Assembly (NCBI GenBank): GCA_029246285.1
Contig: JAQWNW010000007.1
Coordinates: 1 to 61,326 of the forward strand
Source of the DNA: Paracoccaceae bacterium
Lineage (GTDB): Bacteria > Pseudomonadota > Alphaproteobacteria > Rhodobacterales > Rhodobacteraceae
Length of the DNA: 61,326 nucleotides
Direction of reading: 5' to 3'
Below are positions 35,802-47,204 of this stretch, in pieces. Made by a program: the position numbers and the translations under genes. How positions within the stretch are numbered: position 1 is the first letter of the stretch; each line of letters starts with the position of its first letter. The notes beneath the pieces were generated by a model that saw only the letters and a program-made list of their open reading frames with translations, did not search any database and was not told the DNA's origin.

Positions 35802-36437
35802 CTATTTATTACCTAATCTTGTTATAAGAACTCTGAATGGAATTAAAAAAACTAATGCTAACACCAGCTTAACAAAATAGTCCGCAATAGCGAGAGACAC
35901 CCACAAGGATGACACGTTTCCAAAGCCAAGAATTGGAACCCCTTGATTCATAAATTCAGTATTATGATCAGAACCAAGAAAAATTGTTAATGATAAGGAA
36001 AATGAAAATGAGAAGAATATTATTGTATCCAAAGCACCGCCAACGATCGAAGAAAAGAAAGGTGCGTGCCACCAAGAGAAATCCTTAAGTTTTGTGAATA
36101 TAAAAATATCTAAAAACTGGGCTAACAGAAATGCCGATCCGGATGCCAATGCTATTCTTGTTGTCACTGCTGGCACATAAAAGTCCTTGTCTATTTCTAT
36201 AATTACTTGGGTTCCAATTAAAGAACAAATGACACCTGTTACAAAACCAACAAAAACAATTCGTCGCGCGATTTGAGGTCCATAAAGCCTATTCATTAAA
36301 TCCGTTATTAAAAACGCAATAGGGTAAGTAAAGGCACCATACGTAAGCCACTCCCCATACAAGAATTGCACTAAAACATTGGATGCTACAACTACGGCTG
36401 CCATAGCGACTATACCAAACAAATATGTTTTAGACAT
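35802..36437 (-). CDS. yhhQ: Queuosine-precursor transporter (VUT/YhhQ family)
   Basis: About 211 residues from the ATG at 36437 (MSKTYLFGIVAMA), which follows GGAGAG; the frame runs back to 36491 without a better site. Six or so hydrophobic segments and the family landmarks YPIAFLITDLMNRLYGP and FDSV-like GGALDTIIFFSFSF mark the DUF165/VUT family that takes up queuosine precursors for tRNA wobble modification. It is divergent from trhO, another tRNA U34-modifying gene. I found no preQ1 riboswitch pattern upstream. Confidence 0.85.
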   Translation of the reverse strand: MSKTYLFGIVAMAAVVVASNVLVQFLYGEWLTYGAFTYPIAFLITDLMNRLYGPQIARRIVFVGFVTGVICSLIGTQVIIEIDKDFYVPAVTTRIALASGSAFLLAQFLDIFIFTKLKDFSWWHAPFFSSIVGGALDTIIFFSFSFSLSLTIFLGSDHNTEFMNQGVPILGFGNVSSLWVSLAIADYFVKLVLALVFLIPFRVLITRLGNK

Positions 36438-36648
36438 TATCTCTCCGTTTTGAAAAGGTTTCGGACACTTTGTACGTAATTTAAGCTTCAAACCGTTATA
36501 AGAAATATCAAATTGTTACAACATGTTTTACTAAAAAATGCGTAATAATAGTATTAAAAAAGTTACGAAACTAACCTACTAATATTTATACTAATATAAA
36601 ATATTGATCTAACTTGCCGATAATCTTAAGACAGTTTATTCCGTAATT

Positions 36649-37554
36649 ATGGACAATATAAAAGTTTCTACATTCTACCACTTTACTGCTTTTAGTGATT
36701 TAAGTGAAATCAAAGGTCCATTAGAAATCTTTTGTAAGAAAAATAGAATAAAAGGCTCCATTATCCTCGCATTTGAAGGAATTAATGGTACAATTGCTGG
36801 AAAACCAGCAGATGTAACAATTACCCTCAAGTATATTCGATCTATATCTGGGTGTAACTCAATCAAGAGTAAAGACAGCTATACATCTTCAATGCCCTTC
36901 AATAGAATGAAGGTTCGTCTAAAGAAAGAAATCGTTACAATGGGTCAGCCAAATATTGACCCAACAAAAGTTGTTGGCAAGTATATAGCAGCTAACGATT
37001 GGAACACTTTTATTGAAAAAAACGATGTCGTAGTGATTGATACAAGAAATAATTACGAGGTAGATATAGGAACATTTGAAGGCGCTATAAACCCAAACAC
37101 TGAAAGCTTTAAACAATTTCCTGAATGGTGGGAGAAAAATAAAAATAAATATCAAAATAAAAAGATCGCCATGTTTTGTACCGGAGGAATTCGGTGCGAG
37201 AAATCTTCTAATTATCTCCTTAATAATGGAATTAAAGATGTATATCATCTAGAAGGTGGCATTTTAAAATACTTAGAAAATGTTGAAGAAAAAAATAGTA
37301 AGTGGCAGGGAGAGTGTTATGTATTTGATCACCGCGTATCAGTTGTTCATGGATTAAATGAAGGTTCTTATGATTGCTGTTTTGCGTGTGGTCGCCCAAT
37401 AACAGAAAATGACAAAAAACACCCAAGTTACGAATACGGTGTGAGCTGCGACAAATGCATAAATGAGTTTTCAGAAAACAGAAAAAATCGTTTCAGAGAG
37501 CGTCAAAAACAAATACATCTTTCTGCAAAAAAGGGAGAAAGACATTTAGGATAA
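36649..37554 (+). CDS. trhO: tRNA uridine-34 hydroxylase (rhodanese-like, UPF0176)
   Basis: A 301-residue protein of the TrhO/YceA family. An N-terminal ferredoxin-like domain (about 1-95) precedes a rhodanese domain with VIDTRNNYEVDIGTF and the active-site loop CTGGIRCEKSSNYL, and the C-terminus has CxxC pairs (CCFACGR, SCDKC). The family makes 5-hydroxyuridine at wobble position 34 in an oxygen-dependent way using prephenate-derived chemistry. It is divergent from the queuosine-precursor transporter, across a 211-base gap. Confidence 0.92.
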   Translation: MDNIKVSTFYHFTAFSDLSEIKGPLEIFCKKNRIKGSIILAFEGINGTIAGKPADVTITLKYIRSISGCNSIKSKDSYTSSMPFNRMKVRLKKEIVTMGQPNIDPTKVVGKYIAANDWNTFIEKNDVVVIDTRNNYEVDIGTFEGAINPNTESFKQFPEWWEKNKNKYQNKKIAMFCTGGIRCEKSSNYLLNNGIKDVYHLEGGILKYLENVEEKNSKWQGECYVFDHRVSVVHGLNEGSYDCCFACGRPITENDKKHPSYEYGVSCDKCINEFSENRKNRFRERQKQIHLSAKKGERHLG

Positions 37555-37562
37555 CTTCTAAA

Positions 37563-38990
37563 TCACCAGATCTGATCGAATTTTCTTGGCTCGCTAGCTT
37601 TAGGTTTCCCTAAGAATCGTAATCTCTTTTCAATGCTGTCTGATAACGACATAATTAAATTCAAGCCAATTCTTAATTCATTATTACTAAAATATGTCAT
37701 GGCTTTTTCCGCTAAATCAAGCTGATCTTGAGTCAGTAAAATATCAACAAGTTTTAGCAACTCCCGAGTGGAACCAAATAGCTCAATCTCTCGTTTTTCA
37801 AAGACCTCAGAGACTTCAGATTTATAACGGTCTGGATCTTGAAGAATTAAATATAAGAGCCTTTTACATTCCATAACGGCTGATCTACTACTCTCTATCT
37901 CCTGTGACACAAGGGAAACTGAGTCTATTTCACCGTTTTCAATTTTTCTATTATCCATAAATCTATGAGCTTCGCCAGCAGTTAAATATCTATGCCTTGC
38001 AAATTCCGAAGGCACGTGATCCTGTCCAATAAAAACTGGTGAAAATGTCGATGCTATCGCCCCTATTGGCGCATGCCATAAAAACCTCGAAGTGCTATAA
38101 CTTTTTTTCAACAATGGGACAATCTGCCCATAACCTGCCGTATCACCTGTCAACTTTGATGTTCGAAGAGCCCATACAATTTCTTTAAATGATATTTTCT
38201 TACCCTCTACAATCATCGATTGAAGTGAGTTTTCCATCCATTTTACGCCCTCCCAGCGACCTTTCCCATCCCCTAAAATTTTGTTTACATTGAAGGTTCC
38301 TGTTGAGTACCAACCTTTTTCTTTGCAAAAAGAAACAAGATTAGGAGAATAAAGGAAATTCTTATTGCCTGGATCATCAACGGGTATGTTTTCAATATAA
38401 CCAGGCCTGGAAACCCTTATACTTTTTGAACCCAATCTTTCGGCAGCCCAAAGACCTTGACCTCCAGAAAACTGAATAACTACCCAAGCTTCATTTGCAT
38501 CAGCAATTAAATGAGAATTTCCACCATATGAACTTTCACCATATTCTGCTATCAACGATCCAATAAGCACAACGCCTTCTTTTGCAGTTTTTGCCCTTTC
38601 TAATACCAACCTCGCTAAATCACTATAATTTAGACCTGCTTGGGTCATTGGTGTCATTTCAATCAATTCAGGTCTTGAAGTCGACCAAATATCCCTGACA
38701 GCAACACCATGCTCATTAAGCCCACCATTGGTTATTGGAGCAGGGACCCCTTTATAATATGAATAATTTACTGAAATAAATCTGTAAGTGTAGGGGGCCT
38801 GAGGAATCTTTATTCGCTTACCTGGCATATCCGCAGATTCCGACACACCGACTGTAATTGATTTGCCCAATTTATTTTTAGTGCTTGGTGTTATTTCCAA
38901 CCAATGGCTCGAGGGCTCGTCACCATATCCAGCTAACCAAGCATTACCATCTAATGTAAGATCTCGGCCAACGTATATGCCATAACTCAT
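37563..38990 (-). CDS. C69-like (dipeptidase D/U34) N-terminal-nucleophile peptidase
   Basis: A 475-residue protein resembling the C69 dipeptidases. It has YVGRDLTLDGNAWLAGYGDE at the start, NEHGVAVRDIWS, IGSLIAEYGE, and EAWVVIQFSGGQGLWAAER, in the order seen in that family. Family members use an N-terminal Cys as nucleophile; here the sequence begins MSYGIYVG, so after Met removal Ser would be first. It could be a Ser-type Ntn hydrolase subgroup or inactive. No signal peptide is seen. It converges with trhO across 8 bases and lies downstream of gyrB. Confidence 0.75.
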   Translation of the reverse strand: MSYGIYVGRDLTLDGNAWLAGYGDEPSSHWLEITPSTKNKLGKSITVGVSESADMPGKRIKIPQAPYTYRFISVNYSYYKGVPAPITNGGLNEHGVAVRDIWSTSRPELIEMTPMTQAGLNYSDLARLVLERAKTAKEGVVLIGSLIAEYGESSYGGNSHLIADANEAWVVIQFSGGQGLWAAERLGSKSIRVSRPGYIENIPVDDPGNKNFLYSPNLVSFCKEKGWYSTGTFNVNKILGDGKGRWEGVKWMENSLQSMIVEGKKISFKEIVWALRTSKLTGDTAGYGQIVPLLKKSYSTSRFLWHAPIGAIASTFSPVFIGQDHVPSEFARHRYLTAGEAHRFMDNRKIENGEIDSVSLVSQEIESSRSAVMECKRLLYLILQDPDRYKSEVSEVFEKREIELFGSTRELLKLVDILLTQDQLDLAEKAMTYFSNNELRIGLNLIMSLSDSIEKRLRFLGKPKASEPRKFDQIW

Positions 38991-39022
38991 TTTTTATAAC
39001 CACAATATTTTTAAAATTTATA

Positions 39023-41452
<2,430 letters not shown>

Positions 41453-41567
41453 TTATTCGGTAACTACAATATATGCTATTCGAAAGGAGATGTCACGCGT
41501 TTACAATCTCAAAATGCCTATAATTTCTTAGCTAATTTTTAAAAAAACTGGTACAAATAAATACTTC

Positions 41568-42674
41568 TTATGCCGAAATTATTTGTGATACACCATCATT
41601 ATCACTCACCTCGAATTGATCTAATGAATCACTCATTGAGTCAAATAATTTCTTATCAGTTCCAGTCATAAAAACCTGAGCCTTAAGATTAAGTATCTCA
41701 TTATAAAGCTCTGCCCTTCGATTGCTATCCAAATGTGCTGTTACTTCGTCAAGTAATAAAATTGGAGGGTCTCCAATTAATTCTGATAATGACCAAGCAT
41801 TAGCCAGAATGATGCTTATTAGTATCGCTTTCTGCTCACCAGTCGAGCAATCTGTTACGGAATTATTTTTTTCTATATATAATGCTGACATATCCACACG
41901 ATGTGGCCCAACCAATGTCCTTCCAGCACTTAGGTCTTTTGAGCGGTTATCTTTAAAAGCTTGTCTAAGCTCTTCAATACTAGTAGATGAGTCCAAATAT
42001 TGTGTATCTATTAAGGATAACTTAGCCTTAGGAAAAACAGGGTTTAAGTTTTCCAATGCTTTATCAATTTTCTTGACCGCAATTGCTCTGTTTTTGTTTA
42101 AATTTGCTCCATCGATAGATAGCTTTTCTTCCAAAACATCGTACCATTTTTCATCATTTATATTATCTTTTAAGAGACGGTTTCTTTGCCTTAAGCATTT
42201 TTGGAACCTGATGAATATAGACCCATGATCTGGTATGAAATTTAAAGTCATTCGATCAAGAAATTTCCTCCGCCCTTCTGCACCTTCTATCCAAAGTCTA
42301 TCCATTAGAGGAGAAAGCCATAAGATTTTATAATTCTTACTTAAAGATATTTGAGTTTGGATTTTTTCGTCAATCCTAACTACTCGTGAAGTACCAGAGT
42401 CTAAAAAGGTTTCAACTTCTAAAATCTGCTTATTATTTTGTAATTTAGCTTTTATTTTCCAACCCAAACCTTCTGGCTTTCTTGAAATATCATAGGATTT
42501 TGCATTTCGGATCCCGCGTCCAGGAGAAAGAAGAGAAATAGCTTCTAAAATATTTGTTTTTCCCACACCGTTTTTCCCAAAAATGGCCACTGGACGTCCA
42601 GTCATAGCCATTTTTGACATAAGATGACTCCGGAAGTGCGAAAAGCTTAATTCTGAAATGAAGAGCTTAGACAC
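41568..42674 (-). CDS. recF: DNA replication and repair protein RecF
   Basis: A 368-residue SMC-like ATPase that loads recombination proteins at gaps. Walker A is FGKNGVGKTNILEAI, the ABC signature is in SDCSTGEQKAILI, and Walker B is ILLLDEVTAHLD. Its start overlaps the end of dnaN by 8 bases. RecO, another member of the pathway, is encoded at 9224. Confidence 0.95.
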   Translation of the reverse strand: MSKLFISELSFSHFRSHLMSKMAMTGRPVAIFGKNGVGKTNILEAISLLSPGRGIRNAKSYDISRKPEGLGWKIKAKLQNNKQILEVETFLDSGTSRVVRIDEKIQTQISLSKNYKILWLSPLMDRLWIEGAEGRRKFLDRMTLNFIPDHGSIFIRFQKCLRQRNRLLKDNINDEKWYDVLEEKLSIDGANLNKNRAIAVKKIDKALENLNPVFPKAKLSLIDTQYLDSSTSIEELRQAFKDNRSKDLSAGRTLVGPHRVDMSALYIEKNNSVTDCSTGEQKAILISIILANAWSLSELIGDPPILLLDEVTAHLDSNRRAELYNEILNLKAQVFMTGTDKKLFDSMSDSLDQFEVSDNDGVSQIISA

Positions 42675-43785
42675 GCATTGGCATCACAACATAAATCGCC
42701 GAAGAGTCTTCACCTTCAGTTATCAGTGCAGGATCCCCTGACGAATTGAACATAAATATAGCATTTTCACGATCAACCTGTCCTGCTATTTCCAGTAAAT
42801 ACTTAGCGTTAAACCCAATCTCTAACTGTTCATCACCGTATGATACTGCTACTTCCTCCTCTGCAGCACCATTATCCGGAGCATTTACAGATAATATCAA
42901 TCTATCTTCGTCGAGGTTCAGTTTTACTGCTCGCGACCTCTCAGATGATACTGTGCTAACACGATCAACCGCTCTTGCGAATTCCGCAGCATCAACTTCT
43001 AACCTTTTTGCATTTCCAGAAGGAATCACCCTTGAATAATCAGGAAAAGTTCCATCGATAACTTTTGAGGTTAACTGAATATCAGACGTAGCAAACCTCA
43101 CTTTTGTATCAGAAACTGAAACCGCAATATCCACATCATCATCATTTAACAACTTACCTAGTTCACCAACAGTTTTGCGAGGAATAATTACACCTGGCAT
43201 CGAAGACGCATTAGCAGGTAAATCAGCATCAACTCGAGCTAAGCGATGTCCATCTGTTGCCACACATCTTAATACGTTACTGTTCTCATCATTCGATACA
43301 TGCATATAGACACCGTTCAAATAGTATCTTGTTTCTTCCGTTGAAATAGCAAATTTTGATTTATCAAATAGTCGTCTTAGAATATTGGCTTTAGCATTAA
43401 AATTCACATCGTATTCAGCAGACGCCATAATCGGAAAGTCTTCGCGTGGAAGTGTCGCTAGCGTAAAGTTGGATCGACCAGTCGAAATATGCAATCGCCC
43501 TGATGTGCTGTCATCAGCCAAAACAACTTGGGAGCCATCAGGAAGCTTTCGCACTATTTCATGTAACGTGTGTGCTCCAACAGTGGTAACACCTGATCTT
43601 TCTACAGTTGCCTTAACTTTATCTTGAACCTCAATATCAAGATCAGTAGCACGAAAGCTAACTGTTTCACCCTCTGCTTCAATCAATACGTTTGCTAAGA
43701 TTGGAATGGTATTTCTACGCTCGACCACGGATTGTGCCTGAGACATCGCTTTAAGAAGAACACTTCGCTCAATACTTACTTTCAT
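42667..43785 (-). CDS. dnaN: DNA polymerase III beta sliding clamp
   Basis: About 372 residues from the ATG at 43785 (MKVSIERSVLLKAMSQAQ); the frame back to 43818 adds residues not seen in other clamps. It has three clamp domains; VERRNTIPILANVLIEA, YYLNGVYMH, VATDGHRLA and the C-terminal YVVMPMRV are canonical. It tethers polymerase III to DNA and is translationally coupled to recF. Confidence 0.97.
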   Translation of the reverse strand: MKVSIERSVLLKAMSQAQSVVERRNTIPILANVLIEAEGETVSFRATDLDIEVQDKVKATVERSGVTTVGAHTLHEIVRKLPDGSQVVLADDSTSGRLHISTGRSNFTLATLPREDFPIMASAEYDVNFNAKANILRRLFDKSKFAISTEETRYYLNGVYMHVSNDENSNVLRCVATDGHRLARVDADLPANASSMPGVIIPRKTVGELGKLLNDDDVDIAVSVSDTKVRFATSDIQLTSKVIDGTFPDYSRVIPSGNAKRLEVDAAEFARAVDRVSTVSSERSRAVKLNLDEDRLILSVNAPDNGAAEEEVAVSYGDEQLEIGFNAKYLLEIAGQVDRENAIFMFNSSGDPALITEGEDSSAIYVVMPMRV

Positions 43786-43853
43786 AAAAACCCTCTTATA
43801 ATATTGCTTCAAACACATCCAAAATAAATAGATATCTTAGAGCTTTAATTACA

Positions 43854-43882
43854 CTTATCTGATTTAGAAAGGATATGGTCAA
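43854..43882 (-). promoter_or_regulatory. Predicted promoter of dnaN-recF
   Basis: On the minus strand TTGACC (43882-43877) is followed after 17 bases by GATAAG (43859-43854), a plausible sigma70 -35/-10 pair about 70 bases before the dnaN ATG. A weak hairpin ATAGGT/ACCTAT (43897-43919) lies between it and the dnaA stop and may help end the dnaA transcript. Confidence 0.5.
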
Positions 43883-43940
43883 GTAAAACAGAACCAATAG
43901 GTCGCTTATTCTAACCTATGAGGCTTAAATAAGCATATAA

Positions 43941-45314
43941 TTAAGCTTCTAGCATTCGTCTTAACAACTCAACATCTTCAGCAATTTGATTGTCGATTGA
44001 CTTAAGATCTTCAATTTTCTTTACCGCATGAATAACCGTAGTATGGTCACGTCCCCCAAATCTACGGCCGATCTCTGGCAAAGATTTAGATGTTAAAGTT
44101 TTTGCTAAAAACATAGCAACTTGCCGTGGTCTTGCCACAGTTCTAGCTCTACGAGGGCTCAAAATATCTGTCATTCTTAAATTGTAATGATCAGAAACTT
44201 TTCTGATGATCTCATCAATGGTCACTTTCCTGTCGGAAGCACGCAAAATATCTGCAAGACATTCTTGAACCATATCTAAATTTACTTCTCGCCCTACTAA
44301 AGATGCAAAAGCAAACAATCTTGTTAATGCCCCCTCTAAAACTCTCACATTTGTTGAAATTCGATGAGCTAAAAATTCCAAAACTCCATCTGACATAAAT
44401 ACTTCTGGGTAATGGGAAATATGCTTCTCTGCCTTTGATTGCAAAATACCCAATCTTAACTCGTAATCAGTTGGATGTAGATCAACTACAAGTCCAGACT
44501 GAAGTCGTGACTTGATACGATTTTCTAAACCGTCAATTTCTCCAGGCGCTCTATCAGCAGATATTATTATCTGCTTATTTTGATCCACCAGAGCATTAAA
44601 TGTGTGAAAGAATTCATCTTGAGTACTATCTTTTCCCGCAATAAATTGCACATCATCCACCATTAAAAGGTCTACAGATCTAAATAGTTCTTTAAAGCTT
44701 AGCATATCTTTAAATCTTAAAGCTTGAACAAATCTATACATAAACTGCTCAGCCGATAAATAAATTACTTTTGCCTCTGGATTTCTCCTTCTAATTTCCC
44801 AAGCAATAGCATGCATTAAGTGTGTCTTACCCAATCCAACACCACCATACAAAAACAATGGGTTAAAAGAAACAGGCCCCCCTTCCGCAACCCTTCTTGA
44901 TGCAGCATGTGCTAATTCATTTGGCTTTCCGATCACGAAGCTATCGAAGGTAAATCTCTTGTCTAAAGGGGCAACAGGCAATAATGAATTATTTTCTCTA
45001 ACAGTAAGCTCAGAGGTTTGATCCTCTAGATTAGAGCTATTCTTACTAGAATGTAGATTTTGTTTTGAAGAAAGGCTATTAACATCAAATGCAATTTTAT
45101 CTATAATCGTCCCCTCTGCTACAAAGTGTCTTTGAATCATCTCGCCATAGTTTCTCAAAACCCAGTTTCCTATAAAATTTGTTGGCGCATGAAATGTAGC
45201 CACTCCGTCATGAATACCTTTAAAATTTAAGGGCTTTATCCAATTATTAAATTCATTCTTACTTACTGACTTCAGTAAGCTCTCACACACACATCCCCAT
45301 ATCTTCTCATTCAT
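43941..45314 (-). CDS. dnaA: Chromosomal replication initiator protein DnaA
   Basis: A 457-residue AAA+ protein that unwinds the origin. Domain I is at about 1-80, followed by a variable linker. The ATPase domain has Walker A YGGVGLGKTHL and LLMVDDVQFIAGK. Domain IV has the DNA-binding signature GRDHTTVIHAVKKI near the end. The ATG at 45314 is 16 bases after a small rhodanese gene on the same strand, so dnaA is probably transcribed from the promoter before that gene. Confidence 0.97.
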   Translation of the reverse strand: MNEKIWGCVCESLLKSVSKNEFNNWIKPLNFKGIHDGVATFHAPTNFIGNWVLRNYGEMIQRHFVAEGTIIDKIAFDVNSLSSKQNLHSSKNSSNLEDQTSELTVRENNSLLPVAPLDKRFTFDSFVIGKPNELAHAASRRVAEGGPVSFNPLFLYGGVGLGKTHLMHAIAWEIRRRNPEAKVIYLSAEQFMYRFVQALRFKDMLSFKELFRSVDLLMVDDVQFIAGKDSTQDEFFHTFNALVDQNKQIIISADRAPGEIDGLENRIKSRLQSGLVVDLHPTDYELRLGILQSKAEKHISHYPEVFMSDGVLEFLAHRISTNVRVLEGALTRLFAFASLVGREVNLDMVQECLADILRASDRKVTIDEIIRKVSDHYNLRMTDILSPRRARTVARPRQVAMFLAKTLTSKSLPEIGRRFGGRDHTTVIHAVKKIEDLKSIDNQIAEDVELLRRMLEA

Positions 45315-45329
45315 ATCTTCTCGCCCATT

Positions 45330-45782
45330 CTATTGATATTGGCCCCATGCCAACCCTCGGGCTTTCCAACCGTTAGAACGCCCACCAAATTTATCTTTTT
45401 TGAGATTCCCTTCAAATCCTTCTGCCACATTTACGCATTTCACTTGTATCCCCAAATCATTTAAATGATTTGACATTGTTTGCGCAGCATCCCTTGAACG
45501 AACTCCCGAACGACAAATGAAAAATATTTTCTTAATTGGCTTTGCCTCCAACTCTTCCATAAATCGTTTTACGAAAAGAGGGTTATAAGACATATTTGGG
45601 TATTCTTGCCATTCAATAAAAATGACAGCTTTACCTAAAGAAGAAAGCTCTGGAACTCCAACTGAGCACCACTCTTCTTTTGTCCTAACATCAACGAGAA
45701 TTGCAGACTGACAATTAACAAGATCGGACCAAGCCTCCTGAGGCAATGCCTCTTTCACGCTAATTCCGATTGCGTTTCTCAT
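45330..45782 (-). CDS. Single-domain rhodanese-like protein
   Basis: A 150-residue rhodanese domain protein with VDVRTKEEW and the active-site loop FICRSGVRSRDAA, so the catalytic Cys is present. It has no signal peptide. Substrate unknown; such proteins move sulfur or act in redox regulation. It lies directly upstream of dnaA, 15 bases away and co-directional, so any regulation of it also touches dnaA expression. I recall similar arrangements in Rhodobacterales. Confidence 0.85.
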   Translation of the reverse strand: MRNAIGISVKEALPQEAWSDLVNCQSAILVDVRTKEEWCSVGVPELSSLGKAVIFIEWQEYPNMSYNPLFVKRFMEELEAKPIKKIFFICRSGVRSRDAAQTMSNHLNDLGIQVKCVNVAEGFEGNLKKDKFGGRSNGWKARGLAWGQYQ

Positions 45783-45799
45783 TCAAGTCCCCCCAGACG

Positions 45800-45808
45800 T
45801 GTGAATCA
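45800..45808 (-). promoter_or_regulatory. DnaA-box-like sequence upstream of the rhodanese-dnaA unit
   Basis: The minus strand reads TGATTCACA, one mismatch from TGATCCACA (an alphaproteobacterial variant of TTATCCACA). It is a single isolated hit close to the rhodanese start and could be an autoregulatory site or chance. I see no clear cluster of boxes that would mark an origin here. Confidence 0.3.
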
Positions 45809-45887
45809 CAATTATTTTCTAACAATAGGTTTAGGTATTATACAACCAATCTTCGCACTTGACTCGTAACTAATTTATTCCCGAATC

Positions 45888-45941
45888 TAGTATCAAAAAC
45901 CACACTACTACATCTTGTTGTTTCTCTTTGTCTTGATACTA
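45888..45941. repeat. Perfect 9-bp inverted repeat upstream of the rhodanese-dnaA unit
   Basis: TAGTATCAA (45888-45896) and TTGATACTA (45933-45941) are exact reverse complements separated by 36 bases, inside the 240-base gap between rpsT and the rhodanese gene (the longest gap in the window). The gap also holds the rpsT terminator. The repeat may be an operator or a structured leader; no known element fits. Confidence 0.5.
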
Positions 45942-45965
45942 AATTCATCCACTTAAAAAGTTTTA

Positions 45966-45994
45966 CAAAAAAAAACGCTCCCAAGAAGAGCGCT
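45966..45994 (-). terminator. Rho-independent terminator of rpsT
   Basis: On the minus strand GCGCTC (45993-45988) pairs with GAGCGT (45980-45975) around a 7-base loop and is followed by a run of nine T. It lies about 30 bases after the rpsT stop and separates rpsT from the rhodanese-dnaA unit. Confidence 0.75.
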
Positions 45995-46022
45995 CATTAA
46001 AAATAATTAACTAGACGACTCA

Positions 46023-46286
46023 CTAGCCAAGAGATTTTACTCTAGAAGACAATCTTGAAATCTTTCTACTTGCTGTATTCTTATGCATTATGCCCTTCGA
46101 AACTCCACGCATAATCTCTGGCTGGACTTCTTTAAATGCTTCAGAAGCTATTTTTTGATCTCCGCCAGCTATAGCTTCCTCAACTTTTCTTACAAAAGTT
46201 CTTATGCGAGATCTTCGAGCCTTATTTACTTCTGTTCTTCGAGTAATTTGTCTAGCTCTTTTTTTTGCTTGGGCTGAATTTGCCAT
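46023..46286 (-). CDS. rpsT: 30S ribosomal protein S20
   Basis: 87 residues from the ATG at 46286 ([13 protein letters not shown]); five extra in-frame codons upstream are not part of S20. It is a Lys/Arg-rich helical protein with [17 protein letters not shown] at the end, as expected. It binds 16S rRNA early in 30S assembly. The rpsT-dnaA neighbourhood is common in alphaproteobacteria. Confidence 0.97.
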   Translation of the reverse strand: MANSAQAKKRARQITRRTEVNKARRSRIRTFVRKVEEAIAGGDQKIASEAFKEVQPEIMRGVSKGIMHKNTASRKISRLSSRVKSLG

Positions 46287-46328
46287 AGTATTTTGCCTCA
46301 TTTAAGAATTTATAATTCAGAGCTTTGG

Positions 46329-46357
46329 CTTCTATCGCTACAATACTGTTTAGTCAA
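46329..46357 (-). promoter_or_regulatory. Predicted promoter of rpsT
   Basis: On the minus strand TTGACT (46357-46352) and TAGAAG (46334-46329) are separated by exactly 17 bases, placing the start about 35-40 bases before the rpsT ATG. The -35 is nearly consensus; the -10 matches at four of six positions. Confidence 0.5.
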
Positions 46358-46371
46358 CACTTTGAATAACT

Positions 46372-47148
46372 CTATTTCGACCTGAAGTGTGGTTCACGTT
46401 TTTCTAAAAATGCTGCCATTCCTTCCTTTTGATCTTGTGTCGCGAAAAGGGAATGAAATAAGCGCTTTTCAAACAATATACCCTCTGAGAGAGATGTTTC
46501 CTCTGCTCTATTTACAGCTTCTTTAACAGCCATGACTGTCAAAGTTGACTTCTCTGCTATTTTTGAGGCAGCCATTTTAGCTTCCTCAATTAATTTTTTT
46601 GCTGGCACTACTCTGCTAACGAGCCCACTGCTTTCTGCCTCTGTAGCGTCCATAAACCTACCAGTTAAATGCATATCCATTGATTTAGCTTTTCCAACCA
46701 ATCTTGTTAACCTTTGGGTTCCTCCTATGCCTGCAACAACACCTAAATTAATTTCAGGTTGACCAAATTTTGCAGAATCAGAAGCAATAATAAAATCACA
46801 CATCATCGCGAGCTCACACCCACCGCCTAAAGCATAACCCGAGACTGCAGCTATAATTGGCTTTCTACTATTTGATATTGTTGAATGCTGATCACCAAAA
46901 AAGTTTGACGCAAACATATCTACAAATGATTTTTCAGCCATTTCAGAAATATCTGCTCCAGCCGCGAAGGCTTTCTCTGAGCCCGTTATGACGATTGCAT
47001 GCACTCTATCTTCTGAATTCATTAAGGTAATTGCATCTGCCAGTTCGCTCAACATTTGCGTGTTTAGGGCATTCAAAGCTTCTGGACGATTGAGTGTTAT
47101 CATACCTACATGTTCGTCAATCTCGACAATTAATGTTTGATGAGCCAT
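46372..47148 (-). CDS. Enoyl-CoA hydratase
   Basis: A 258-residue crotonase-fold enzyme. [11 protein letters not shown] and [16 protein letters not shown] form the CoA and oxyanion region, and the two catalytic Glu positions are in CELAM and in [18 protein letters not shown]. It hydrates 2-enoyl-CoA in beta-oxidation or amino-acid breakdown. It is the short monofunctional type found next to mutM and rpsT in Rhodobacterales. Exact chain-length specificity is not readable. Confidence 0.9.
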   Translation of the reverse strand: MAHQTLIVEIDEHVGMITLNRPEALNALNTQMLSELADAITLMNSEDRVHAIVITGSEKAFAAGADISEMAEKSFVDMFASNFFGDQHSTISNSRKPIIAAVSGYALGGGCELAMMCDFIIASDSAKFGQPEINLGVVAGIGGTQRLTRLVGKAKSMDMHLTGRFMDATEAESSGLVSRVVPAKKLIEEAKMAASKIAEKSTLTVMAVKEAVNRAEETSLSEGILFEKRLFHSLFATQDQKEGMAAFLEKREPHFRSK

Positions 47149-47204
47149 TTTTTTCTCTTTTTAAGTTAATCGTAAGTCTTATAAACAGATTTTTACTAAA
47201 AATT

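Noticed and set aside
36438-36648. preQ1 riboswitch before the queuosine-precursor transporter
   Set aside because: No preQ1-I stem-loop with the A-rich tail is visible in the leader; the other preQ1 classes cannot be judged by eye.
45783-46022. Replication origin before dnaA
   Set aside because: Only one imperfect DnaA box and no repeated boxes or clear AT-rich unwinding repeats. The gene cluster alone does not prove an origin, and many alphaproteobacteria place it elsewhere.
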